Source: Woeseia sp.
GTDB taxonomy: Bacteria > Pseudomonadota > Gammaproteobacteria > Steroidobacterales > Woeseiaceae
Direction: 5' to 3'
DNA length: 26,919 bases
NCBI GenBank assembly: GCA_018701055.1
Contig: JABIUH010000317.1
Location: forward strand, 1-26,919
Part shown: in pieces, positions 1 to 7,662 of the stretch
How the letters are laid out: every line of letters starts with the position of its first letter
How positions within the stretch are numbered: position 1 is the first letter of the stretch
Notes under the pieces: generated by a model
What the model saw: only the letters and a program-made list of their open reading frames with translations
Database searches by the model: none
What the model was told of the DNA's origin: nothing
Program-made: the position numbers and the translations under genes

Positions 1-1177
1 ATAGTTTCGGAAATTTTTCGGGATGCAGCTTGCCCAGCATGACATTGCAGTCAGTGACGGTAAGCGGCCCTCCGTTGCGATAACTGGCAGGTCCGGGAAA
101 TGCGCCTGCCGAATCCGGGCCGATGCGATATCGAGCGCCGTCGAAATTTAGAATCGAGCCGCCACCTGCAGCAACGGTGTGGATCAACATCATTGGCGCA
201 CGAATCCTAACGCCCGCGACATGGGTTTCGAAGGCTTTCTCGAATTCTCCGTCGTAGTGGCTGACATCGGTCGACGTGCCCCCCATATCGAAGCCGATGA
301 CTTTTTCGAACCCTGCGATCTCAGACACTCTTGCCATGCCGACTACGCCGCCAGCGGGCCCGGAAAGAATGGCATCTTTTCCCTGGAAAAATCCGGACTC
401 AGTTAGGCCACCGCTGGACTGCATGAACATCAAGCGCCCGCCATGCTGATTGAGTCCCCGCAATTCCTCTGCGACCTCATTGACGTATTTCGACAAAATG
501 GGGGAGAGGTACGCGTCTACAACCGTCGTATCTCCACGTGAAATTAATTTCATGAGTGGGCTGGCATCGTGGCTGACGGAGATCTGGGGAAATCCGATGT
601 CTCGTGCGATCGTTGCCAGGCGGTTTTCGTGGTCGTGATATCGATAGCCATGCATGAGCACGATAGCGATACTGCGTATGCCACGGTCGTAAAAGTTTTG
701 TAGTTCGTTTGTTGCGCTGGCGTCGTCCATCTGTGTCAACACGCTGCCGTGTGCATCGATTCGTTCATCGATTTCCAGAACGTCGCTGTAGAGCATTTCA
801 GGAAGCTCGATATTCAGCGCGAAGATGTCCGGACGATTCTGATAGCCAATTCTGAGGGCATCGCGAAACCCCTTTGTGATCACTAGTAGCGTCGGTTCGC
901 CTTCTCGCTCGAGCAACGCGTTTGTTGCGACGGTTGTTCCCATTTTTACCGCGGCAATTTTGCTTACGGGAATCGAATCACCTTGTTCCACGCCGAGAAT
1001 ATCTTTTATCCCCTGAATGGATGAATCGCGATAGCGTTCCGGGTTTTCCGAGAGCAGTTTATGAACGATGATTTCGCCGCCCGGTTGGCGTGCTACAACA
1101 TCGGTAAACGTGCCGCCGCGATCTATCCAAAATTCCCACTTATCGTCGGTATTGTCGACTGAGGTTTGTCCGTTCAT
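1..1177 (-). CDS. oplA: 5-oxoprolinase (HyuA/HyuB family), N-terminal part, runs off the left edge
   Basis: About 392 codons of the N-terminal HyuA-type half are visible, read leftward from an ATG at 1177; the reading frame is open to position 1, so the C-terminal part lies outside. Near the start the protein reads WEFWIDRGGTFTDVVA, the phosphate-binding signature of the family and very like eukaryotic-type 5-oxoprolinase (OPLAH). Later come NALLERxG, a QSSGG motif, LSGPAGGVVG and a second actin-like motif DMGGTSTDVS. Known members hydrolyse 5-oxo-L-proline to glutamate using ATP; relatives are hydantoinases and acetone carboxylases, but the N-terminus favours 5-oxoprolinase. The start codon overlaps the stop of the upstream oxidoreductase gene as ATGA, so the two are probably translationally coupled. 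Inference: it may recover glutamate from a gamma-glutamyl intermediate made by the ligase at 4468-5826. Confidence 0.88.
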   Translation of the reverse strand, partial: MNGQTSVDNTDDKWEFWIDRGGTFTDVVARQPGGEIIVHKLLSENPERYRDSSIQGIKDILGVEQGDSIPVSKIAAVKMGTTVATNALLEREGEPTLLVITKGFRDALRIGYQNRPDIFALNIELPEMLYSDVLEIDERIDAHGSVLTQMDDASATNELQNFYDRGIRSIAIVLMHGYRYHDHENRLATIARDIGFPQISVSHDASPLMKLISRGDTTVVDAYLSPILSKYVNEVAEELRGLNQHGGRLMFMQSSGGLTESGFFQGKDAILSGPAGGVVGMARVSEIAGFEKVIGFDMGGTSTDVSHYDGEFEKAFETHVAGVRIRAPMMLIHTVAAGGGSILNFDGARYRIGPDSAGAFPGPASYRNGGPLTVTDCNVMLGKLHPEKFPKL

Positions 1178-2241
1178 TGCGTCTTACTCGCTGGATTTAA
1201 TGATGGAAAATGCTTTTCGTTGCGCAAGTTCGGGTACCAATTCTCGTGGCGGCAAACCGTTTGTAGTGAAGCTGAATTTTGTGCCGAATTAATAATGGCA
1301 TCCTGCACCGCAATGCCGTGGACTGCTTCTTCGACGGTGACCAGGAACGGTTGCTTGTTTTGACACGCGTCAGCAAATGCGAGCAATTCAGCAAACTCTA
1401 TGTCGACCTCAGCGTAATTTTTAGTTTCGGCTTGTTGTTGTTCAAGTGCGCACGTGTCGAATACATGGTGGTCACGGAGTTGTGCCCACCCTAAGGTGCC
1501 AAAGACTTGTACTCGAAATTGCCTTGCCGTCGCACACAGGGTGCTGAGCATCCCTGACACGCCGTTTTCAAAGCCCAGCATGACAGACGTGGTGTCATCC
1601 ATTTCGACATCGAGAATGTGACCCAAGCTCTGTGCGCGTACTTCAGCGATAGGTCCGCCGAGCCAGATAAAGGCGTCGACTATGTGGATCCCCATCGCGG
1701 TCATACCACCAGCCGGGCTTTCCTCAGTGCTGGCCCTCCACATTGTTTTGTCGTAATGAAGTCCAAATGGTCCGGAAAAATTGCCTTCCATATGGGTGAT
1801 CGTGCCGAGCGCACCGTCATCGATCATTGCCTTTAGAGCTTGCATTGCAGGGAGGAATCGACGGTTATAGCCGACGGCGAGAACGATGTTGGCAGCGCTG
1901 GCGTTGTCGGCAGCCATTACTGCGTGGTCGTGCCTCATGGTCAACGGTTTTTCGACGAATACGTGTTTGCCTGCGTCGGCTGCGGCGGAGATCTGCTCAA
2001 AATGTTGGCTGTGTGGAGTGGCGAGAACTACTGCATCGATCGCATCGTCGTTCAATACTTCTTGATAGTCTGAGTGAATTTGTAGTTGTTGCGCTGCGCA
2101 ATAGTCAGCATGTTTTTCCGGCGACCGTGCGACTGCATGAGTGAAGCGAATTTTGTCGCTTTGCGGTTGGCCTTTCTGCTGACACGAGTCAACAAGGCGC
2201 TGACCCCAGCGGCCTACGCCGACAATTGCACATCGTAACAT
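1174..2241 (-). CDS. Gfo/Idh/MocA-family NAD(P)-dependent oxidoreductase
   Basis: 355 residues, a usual length for the family. The N-terminal Rossmann fold shows GVGRWG at residues 8-13, a conserved ATPHSQH stretch around 74-80 and the family hallmark EKP at 97-99, whose Lys98 is the usual catalytic lysine. GYNRRF follows, and the C-terminal half is the beta-sheet substrate domain with a GGMTAMGIHIVD stretch. Members oxidise or reduce sugars, inositols and other hydroxy compounds with NAD(P); the substrate cannot be read from sequence. An AGAGGAAG ribosome binding site precedes the ATG. It lies 12 bp downstream of the Rieske oxygenase gene and overlaps the 5-oxoprolinase gene by 4 bp, so the three form a leftward operon. 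Inference: it oxidises a product of the Rieske step. Confidence 0.88.
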   Translation of the reverse strand: MLRCAIVGVGRWGQRLVDSCQQKGQPQSDKIRFTHAVARSPEKHADYCAAQQLQIHSDYQEVLNDDAIDAVVLATPHSQHFEQISAAADAGKHVFVEKPLTMRHDHAVMAADNASAANIVLAVGYNRRFLPAMQALKAMIDDGALGTITHMEGNFSGPFGLHYDKTMWRASTEESPAGGMTAMGIHIVDAFIWLGGPIAEVRAQSLGHILDVEMDDTTSVMLGFENGVSGMLSTLCATARQFRVQVFGTLGWAQLRDHHVFDTCALEQQQAETKNYAEVDIEFAELLAFADACQNKQPFLVTVEEAVHGIAVQDAIINSAQNSASLQTVCRHENWYPNLRNEKHFPSLNPASKTQ

Positions 2242-2253
2242 TTCGTCTTCCTC

Positions 2254-3600
2254 TTATATTTTATCGATGTGTAATTTGTCGAGTTCCGCTTGTAGATAGG
2301 CTTTTCTATCTTCTGGCTTCACCTTGGCCGATTCAATAACAATTTCACCGTATCGTTTTCCATATTCACGAATGACTTTTTCATCATCATAGCCATCCAG
2401 GAGTGGGCGCTCAATGACCGAATCTTGGGTGAAGGTTGGTACGACTCCTGATACTTCGGCCGGCAATGACGTGAATGCTTCGCCGTCACGAACGGCGCGA
2501 ATGCCATCTCGTACTAGCTTGCGCATCATGCCGACACCGCGATCTGTATCGACCCACGTCTCCCGTTCATGAATTGCGATAGGGCCTTGCGACATAATGG
2601 CCTCGTAGTCGCCGGGTTCACGCTGCTGTTCTTCCCGCTCCCGATCGTCCAACTGTCCGACGGCATCAATTTTGTCTTTGCCGACCGCCGTGGGGTCACC
2701 ATTTTTATCGGGATCAACACTGTCGTTAAAAAAGCGCCAGCCCATGACATGGGTATGTGTGTCGTCAATTGGACGAAAGAAGCGCGTTGTCGCGACGCGT
2801 TGAAAGGCTTTTTCGTCATCCGGTCGCTCCCAGAATGCGCCGGCTTGGTTGTAATTCGGAAGTATTGATTCAGTGGTGCGTAACCAGACGTTGTCTTTCC
2901 AACGGCGAACGTTGACGTTCATCATTCCAATTGGAGTCTTGACCCAATCGAGGACTGGCATGACGCCCCATGAGTCATCGAACTGTGTGCCACTAATGGA
3001 GGTATGCAGGAATACGCTGTGTACCGGGTCCTGGGTGTTCTCAGCAATCTGCATCCAGTTGCACGGGTAGTGAAGAGAGTAGGGCACCAATTCACTGTTT
3101 TCGTCGTGATAGTCCTCGTAGGTATCGAGGAAGGGGAAGTCGGGTACGGTATCTGGCGGTCCCATGTAAGTGAATATGATTCCTTTGAATTCCTTAACTG
3201 GGTAGGCGCCATGACAGAACTTTTTGTAGTTAGTATTCGTAGGACTATTGGGCGTTTCGAGTATTGTACCGTCCGGCGCAAAATGCCAACCGTGATAGCA
3301 ACAGCGAATCCCCTCCTCAGTTGCGATTCCATATTCCAGCGACGCACCACGATGCGAGCAGTGTTTTTCGACTAAGCCGAGGGTGCCTTTCGTCGTGCGG
3401 AATAAAACCAGCTCTTCGCCGAGGAGTTTCACCAGTAACGGTAAATCGAGCAATTCTTCCGTTAACGCGACCGGCTGCCAGGTGCGTCGCAGATATTCGC
3501 CACCATCAGTGCCGGGTCCCACTTGGGTGATTTCAACATCGGGACCCATGTCGTGTTTGCGCAGATAGCCCGAATAAGGTTGCTCGATCCAATGTTTCAT
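2254..3600 (-). CDS. Rieske non-heme iron oxygenase, terminal (alpha) subunit
   Basis: 448 residues, typical of single-component alpha subunits of the phthalate 4,5-dioxygenase / O- and N-demethylase group. The Rieske [2Fe-2S] site is complete: Cys81-x-His83 and Cys100-x-x-His103. The mononuclear iron site is also recognisable in NWMQIAENTQDPVHSVFLH, with His194 and His199 and the bridging Asp191. Members add oxygen to aromatic rings or remove N- or O-methyl groups with electrons from a separate reductase; none is encoded in this window. It is the first gene of the leftward operon and is divergent from the creatininase-family gene, sharing 109 bp of regulatory DNA. Combination with a glutamine-synthetase-like ligase recalls aniline dioxygenase systems (AtdA, TdnQ/TdnA), although this subunit looks more like the phthalate/demethylase class. 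Substrate unknown. Confidence 0.9.
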   Translation of the reverse strand: MKHWIEQPYSGYLRKHDMGPDVEITQVGPGTDGGEYLRRTWQPVALTEELLDLPLLVKLLGEELVLFRTTKGTLGLVEKHCSHRGASLEYGIATEEGIRCCYHGWHFAPDGTILETPNSPTNTNYKKFCHGAYPVKEFKGIIFTYMGPPDTVPDFPFLDTYEDYHDENSELVPYSLHYPCNWMQIAENTQDPVHSVFLHTSISGTQFDDSWGVMPVLDWVKTPIGMMNVNVRRWKDNVWLRTTESILPNYNQAGAFWERPDDEKAFQRVATTRFFRPIDDTHTHVMGWRFFNDSVDPDKNGDPTAVGKDKIDAVGQLDDREREEQQREPGDYEAIMSQGPIAIHERETWVDTDRGVGMMRKLVRDGIRAVRDGEAFTSLPAEVSGVVPTFTQDSVIERPLLDGYDDEKVIREYGKRYGEIVIESAKVKPEDRKAYLQAELDKLHIDKI

Positions 3601-3629
3601 TGTTATTCCACCCCTGACCTGACATATTT

Positions 3630-3657
3630 GTATACTTATTGGATATGAACCGTATAC
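3630..3657. promoter_or_regulatory. Candidate operator: paired GTATAC palindromes in the divergent promoter region
   Basis: The 109-bp space between the divergent genes holds GTATAC at 3630-3635 and again at 3652-3657. Their centres are 22 bp apart, about two helical turns. Together they form the inverted repeat TGTATAC ... GTATACA (3629-3635 and 3652-3658). Palindromes with a GTATAC core are known for several GntR/FCD regulators, and one is encoded as the last gene of the rightward operon. Inference: this is the binding site of the protein encoded at 6850-7566, controlling both operons. I could not assign convincing -35/-10 boxes. Confidence 0.5.
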
Positions 3658-3681
3658 ATATCATCGGAGGAGCGCAACTCG

Positions 3682-3705
3682 ATGCAGTCACTGCATTGGG
3701 ATTGA
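3682..3705 (+). other. Seven-codon mini-ORF with a strong Shine-Dalgarno, upstream of the creatininase-family gene
   Basis: A GGAGGAG sequence (about 3666-3672) lies about 10 bp before an ATG at 3682. That ATG opens only seven codons (MQSLHWD) and stops at 3703-3705, four bases before the ATG of the next gene at 3710, which itself has no good Shine-Dalgarno. The arrangement would allow reinitiation after the mini-ORF. Alternatively the GGAGGAG acts at long range for 3710. No leader-peptide codon bias is evident. Confidence 0.3.
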
Positions 3706-3709
3706 AAAT

Positions 3710-4471
3710 ATGGACAAAAATCGAGAACCGGTTAAGTGGGAAGAGCTGAGTTGGGAGCAGATTGCAAAAATTCGCGACGACGGCATCGACATGGTCATTC
3801 TGCCAGTGGGCGCAACCGAACAGCACGGATTGCACCTGCCCACGGGCGTGGACACGCTGTCAGCGGTGGCGATTGCTGAGGGCGTATCTGCAATCACCGG
3901 AATTCCGGTACTCCCATCGATGGCATACGGCTGTTCGTTGGGGCATTCAAAAAAGTGGCCTGGCACGTTGCCGTTACGACCCGAAACCTTGTCGAAAATT
4001 ATCAGTGAGTTGACCGAATGGATTTATTCAGCCGGTTTTACACGTTTGCTAATTTTGAATGGGCACGTAACGAACTTCGCTCCGCTGCGCTGTGGATTGG
4101 AAAACGTGCGGGCTGATATACCAGAGATGAAAATTTCGCTGCGATCAATTTGGGAGCTAACTCAGGAAGTGAAAGACTTCTATGAGCAGGATGCCGGCGA
4201 TAACTGGCACGCGAACAACGCCGAAACATCGTTAATGCTGCACCTCAGGCCGGACCTTGTTGAGATGGACAAAGCACAGGATGAGCCCAACCGATCAGAA
4301 AATTGCTTTTTTTCCTATACGGTCGATAAGGAAAGTATTTGTGGCGGCGTTGGAGCACCCAGCGAAGGCAATGAAGGTCAGGGAAAGTTTATCCTTGAGA
4401 GTTGTATCGAAAACTTATCAAAAATGCTTGTAAACGCGCTTAGCGAAAAAGCGCCATTGGATAAATCATGA
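3710..4471 (+). CDS. Creatininase-family amidohydrolase
   Basis: 253 residues, the normal length of the family. The signature LPVGATEQHGLHLPTGVDT at residues 31-49 supplies the metal ligands Glu37, His39 and Asp48. LILNGHVTN at 114-122 corresponds to the usual NGHGGN (His119), with Val-Thr in place of Gly-Gly. HANNAETS at 167-174 supplies Glu172. The family hydrolyses cyclic or linear amide bonds with two metal ions: creatinine, FAPy, and the MftA peptide (by MftE). True creatininase is only one branch, so no substrate should be assumed. It is the first gene of the rightward operon and its TGA overlaps the ATG of the glutamine-synthetase-like ligase. Inference: it may cleave an amide formed in the same pathway. 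Confidence 0.85.
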   Translation: MDKNREPVKWEELSWEQIAKIRDDGIDMVILPVGATEQHGLHLPTGVDTLSAVAIAEGVSAITGIPVLPSMAYGCSLGHSKKWPGTLPLRPETLSKIISELTEWIYSAGFTRLLILNGHVTNFAPLRCGLENVRADIPEMKISLRSIWELTQEVKDFYEQDAGDNWHANNAETSLMLHLRPDLVEMDKAQDEPNRSENCFFSYTVDKESICGGVGAPSEGNEGQGKFILESCIENLSKMLVNALSEKAPLDKS

Positions 4472-5826
4472 ACGAAGATGCAAGCGCAGCAGGCTTAAGG
4501 TCACACCTTGACGAGCACAACGTAAAATATCTGATCCCTAGTTTCGTTGATATGCACGGCATCCCTAAAACGAAAATGGTGCCGATTGCACACTTGGATA
4601 GGATGCTCGGCGGCTCGGAACTCTTTACTGGCGCAGCACTAGACGGTGTGCCACAGGATGTTGCTGACAATGAAGTTGGTGCGCATCCTGATCCCAACTC
4701 CTGCATGATTGTTCCGTGGCGAACGGATTCTGCGTGGTTTGCCAGCGATTTGTGGCATGAGGGAGCGCCGTTTCCGGCCTGTAGCCGCGTCATCTTGAAA
4801 CGAGTCCTGGCAAGAGCGCAGGAGATGGGCTTCACCGTGAACTGCGGTATTGAGGCTGAATTTTTTGTTCTGCAGGAAAGTGCCGCGGGCCCAGGGCCTG
4901 TTAGTACCTTGGGAGATTTGGAAAAACCGGCCTACGACGCCGTGCGACTGATGGACAATCTAGATAGTTGGTTGGGCGAAACCGTCGACGCAATGAATAA
5001 ACTCGGTTGGGATGTTTATTCCTTTGACCATGAAGACGGTATTGGTCAGTTTGAAATTGATTTCGATTTCGCCGATGCGCTTACCATGGCAGATCGCTTT
5101 GTTTTTCTGCGGGTGTTGACCAACGAAATTGCGCGTAAGAACGACTGCTTTTCATCGTTCATGCCGAAGCCATTCGCCGATAAGGCTGGCAGTGGCGCGC
5201 ACTATAATGTGTCGCTCGCTGACACGAGCGGTAACAATCTCTTTGAGATCGGTAATGACCGAGACAGTAGAGGTTGTGAGTTGACTGACTTAGGCTACCA
5301 ATTCGTCGCGGGCGTGATGCGACATTTACCTGCGATTCAGGCGGTTGCTGCGCCTACGGTCAATAGCTATAAGCGACTAATCATGAAGGGCAGTACCTCC
5401 GGTTACACGTGGGCGCCGTGCTTCGTGTCCTACGGTAATAACAATCGAACCAACACCGTACGTATTCCTGCTGGCGGTGGAAGGATTGAGCTACGCTCGG
5501 CCGATAGTGCATGCAATCCTTATCTGGGTATCGCGATGATGGTTGCGGCCGGTTTAGAAGGGATAAGCGAGCAATTGGATCCAGGAGAGCCACATCGCGA
5601 AAACCTGTATCTGAAGTCCGACGAGGAACGTAGTAAAGAAGGTATCGTATGGTTGCCGCGAACGCTCGAAGAAGCCATCGATGAGTTCGAAAAAGATTCC
5701 TTAAGTAAAGCGGTATTTGGTGACTTGATGTTCGATGCCTGGCGAGAACACAAACGAGCAGAGTGGCTCAGCTATTTGAACCACGTATCGGATTGGGAGC
5801 GCAATCAATACCTGAAGCAGTTTTAG
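4468..5826 (+). CDS. Type III glutamine-synthetase-like gamma-glutamyl ligase (GlnT/GmaS type)
   Basis: 452 residues, the length of GlnT / gamma-glutamylmethylamide synthetase proteins, shorter than GlnA. The beta-grasp N-terminus is typical of the branch: SFVDMHGIPKTK at 25-36. Residues matching the catalytic set of glutamine synthetase are present: Glu129 and Glu131 (IEAEFF), Glu196 (QFEID), His245 (GSGAHYN), Arg303 (NSYKRL), Arg332 (TVRIP) and Arg343 (IELRSAD). No adenylylation-site tyrosine motif was seen. Family members join glutamate to ammonia, methylamine, isopropylamine or aniline using ATP. The ATG overlaps the upstream stop (ATGA). Because it sits in a catabolic operon beside an amidohydrolase and oxygenase rather than with nitrogen regulation genes, amine gamma-glutamylation is more likely than ammonia assimilation; that last step is inference. 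Confidence 0.87.
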   Translation: MNEDASAAGLRSHLDEHNVKYLIPSFVDMHGIPKTKMVPIAHLDRMLGGSELFTGAALDGVPQDVADNEVGAHPDPNSCMIVPWRTDSAWFASDLWHEGAPFPACSRVILKRVLARAQEMGFTVNCGIEAEFFVLQESAAGPGPVSTLGDLEKPAYDAVRLMDNLDSWLGETVDAMNKLGWDVYSFDHEDGIGQFEIDFDFADALTMADRFVFLRVLTNEIARKNDCFSSFMPKPFADKAGSGAHYNVSLADTSGNNLFEIGNDRDSRGCELTDLGYQFVAGVMRHLPAIQAVAAPTVNSYKRLIMKGSTSGYTWAPCFVSYGNNNRTNTVRIPAGGGRIELRSADSACNPYLGIAMMVAAGLEGISEQLDPGEPHRENLYLKSDEERSKEGIVWLPRTLEEAIDEFEKDSLSKAVFGDLMFDAWREHKRAEWLSYLNHVSDWERNQYLKQF

Positions 5827-5878
5827 TTTGGTTGATGTGGCTCACATTTGATTTTGCAGAGAAACATTAGGGGCACTA

Positions 5879-6853
5879 ATGAACGTTAGCGAATCAGGGA
5901 TCACTCAACTGGCGCAGCTGTCGCTGCAAATTTCGAATCCCGATGTAAGTTTGCCCTTCTACACCGAAAAACTCGGTATGACGCTCTTGGCGGAGCGTGC
6001 CGACGGCAATGAAACTCGCTACTTTCTTGGGTTCGTGCAACCTGGTCATCAAATGACGAAACATGATTTCGATCCGTCCGCGTGGCAGACACGCAGCTAT
6101 CTGGAGCTTGTCCACAAACGTCACGATCCTGAACTGGATGTCCGCAAACAGCCGGACGTCAATGAGGGCTACTGGAAAATTGCGCTCTCGGTGAGTGAGC
6201 TTGATATCGCGCATGCGCGGCTGATTAAAAACGGCGTTGAAGTGGATTCGCCGCGGCAGGTAGGGGACATCGCCTATCTTTGTCATTTTAGCGACCCGGA
6301 TGGATATTGTATTGAGTTGATCCAACATGACTTTTTGCAAAATCATCAATCCATACCAGAAGATGTTTCCTATGCACTAGGCTCGCGCCCAACGTTCTCG
6401 TTAATCACCTACCGCGTCAAAGATGTGGAGGCCAGTTTGCGTTTCTACACCGAGTTTTTGGGATTGCGTTTGCTTTCCGTCCAGCCCGTTCCGACGCGCG
6501 AATTTACGTTATATTTTCTGGCTTGCACTGAAGAGGCTCCACCGCATGTGAATCTCGAACACGTCGGCAATCGTGAGTGGCTGTGGCAGCGTCCGTATAC
6601 GATAGTCGAACTGCAGCATATTTGGGGTACAGAAAAGCGCAACGATTTTGCTTATCGAACCGGAGCTGAATCAGGGTTTGAGAGCATTAGTTTCGCAACG
6701 CGGGATCTATCTGCTTTGCAGGATTTAGCCGCACAACAAAATATGACGATTAGCGTTGTCGAGAGCGACTCAACCCTTCGAGCTACGACCGCGACCGTAG
6801 TCGACCCGGACGGCTATTCAGTAAGGTTAATCGACAAGGCGGCAGAGAGTTGA
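5879..6853 (+). CDS. Two-domain glyoxalase/VOC protein with degenerate metal sites
   Basis: 324 residues forming two glyoxalase-I-like halves (about 8-150 and 163-320), each with an xFYxExLG motif and a DPDGY motif. The second half strongly resembles human GLO1: RVKDVEASLRFYTEFLG and VELQHIWGTE. Aligned by eye on the GLO1 metal ligands Gln/Glu/His/Glu, half 1 keeps Gln (in LAQLSLQ), Glu (YLELVH) and Glu (CIELIQ) but has Lys in place of His (GYWKIA). Half 2 keeps only Glu (VELQH), with Leu, Ser (GFESIS) and Arg (SVRLI) at the other positions. So classical methylglyoxal-glutathione activity is doubtful. An AGGGGC ribosome site precedes the ATG. The gene is third in the rightward operon and overlaps the GntR gene by TTGA. 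Another VOC function (isomerase, binding protein) is possible. Confidence 0.82.
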   Translation: MNVSESGITQLAQLSLQISNPDVSLPFYTEKLGMTLLAERADGNETRYFLGFVQPGHQMTKHDFDPSAWQTRSYLELVHKRHDPELDVRKQPDVNEGYWKIALSVSELDIAHARLIKNGVEVDSPRQVGDIAYLCHFSDPDGYCIELIQHDFLQNHQSIPEDVSYALGSRPTFSLITYRVKDVEASLRFYTEFLGLRLLSVQPVPTREFTLYFLACTEEAPPHVNLEHVGNREWLWQRPYTIVELQHIWGTEKRNDFAYRTGAESGFESISFATRDLSALQDLAAQQNMTISVVESDSTLRATTATVVDPDGYSVRLIDKAAES

Positions 6854-7566
6854 AAACAGTAGCGAAGGGCGAATCAAAAAAAGTGCTTGGCGAAGATATT
6901 TTCAACACCATTAAAGAAGAAATTCTGAATGCGGATGTATTGCCCGGCTCGATACTTGATGAAGCCAAATTAATGTTGCGATTCGGTGTCAGTCGAACGC
7001 CCATTCGAGAGGCAATAAGACGGCTGATTTCGAGTGATTTGGTTGGCATGGAGCCGCATCGCAGTGCCTATGTTAAGCCGCTGACAATCGATTCCATTAG
7101 CGAGTTTTTTGAGGCCTACCAATTGACGCAACGAATGGTCTTTATTCTTAGCGCCGACAGAATTAGTGGCGAGGCGGTGAAGGCCATTACGCGGGTGGAA
7201 AAACAAATTGCTACTGCGTGCCGCAAGCAGGACATTAGAGCGATCAGACGGTTAAACGACACTTTTTACGGGATGGTTGCGGAAGGATCGTCGAATAAAT
7301 TTCTGCAAGAGCTATATATCAAGCTACGGGAATTCAGCTCGCGACTCTCGGCAATTATTCATAAGTCGTTAATTGGTGATGAATGGGATGTGCATGCGGA
7401 AACATTGCAGCGAGACCACGACAAAATAATTTCTGCGTTAGCCGACAAAAATTGCGACGCGATTGGAGAAATCTCAGATCAGGACGTGGCGCTATTCAGG
7501 CGAAAAGTTTACAAGGCGTTAGAACGTCGGGTACCCGAGGGCGCGCAATTCGTTTCGCCAAAATAA
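6850..7566 (+). CDS. GntR-family transcriptional regulator, FadR/FCD subfamily
   Basis: 238 residues. The N-terminal winged helix (about 12-78) contains the family pattern LMLRFGVSRTPIREAIRRLISSDLV. The helical C-terminal FCD domain (about 85-215) has NDTFYGMVAEGSSNKFLQELY and HAETLQRDHDKIISAL. In the first of these the usual metal-binding His of FH is Tyr140, so ligand binding may not use the common three-His metal site. Translation starts at TTG (6850) within the stop of the glyoxalase-like gene (TTGA overlap). The gene closes the rightward operon and probably senses a pathway intermediate, acting on the paired GTATAC palindromes at 3630-3657; autoregulation is therefore expected but not shown. 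Confidence 0.9.
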   Translation: MKTVAKGESKKVLGEDIFNTIKEEILNADVLPGSILDEAKLMLRFGVSRTPIREAIRRLISSDLVGMEPHRSAYVKPLTIDSISEFFEAYQLTQRMVFILSADRISGEAVKAITRVEKQIATACRKQDIRAIRRLNDTFYGMVAEGSSNKFLQELYIKLREFSSRLSAIIHKSLIGDEWDVHAETLQRDHDKIISALADKNCDAIGEISDQDVALFRRKVYKALERRVPEGAQFVSPK

Positions 7567-7605
7567 TCGACTGCAACCGAACGTTTGGGTTCTAAACTCG
7601 TAGTG

Positions 7606-7640
7606 AAAAAATCGCATCGCCAGATGAATTGGCGATGCGA
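7606..7640 (-). terminator. Intrinsic terminator of the minus-strand methyltransferase operon
   Basis: A perfect 11-bp stem (7612-7622 with 7630-7640) encloses a 7-nt loop. On the minus strand it is followed at once by six T residues (AAAAAA at 7606-7611 on the plus strand). It lies 22 bp beyond the stop of the methyltransferase gene. On the plus strand there is no T tract, so it would end transcription of the GntR operon only weakly. Confidence 0.85.
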
Positions 7641-7662
7641 AGCAAGATTAGTCGAAGCGATG

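Noticed and set aside
2922..3350. 142-codon open frame on the minus strand inside the Rieske gene
   Set aside because: Same strand, other frame, serine/threonine/arginine-rich low-information product; a shadow of the oxygenase gene.
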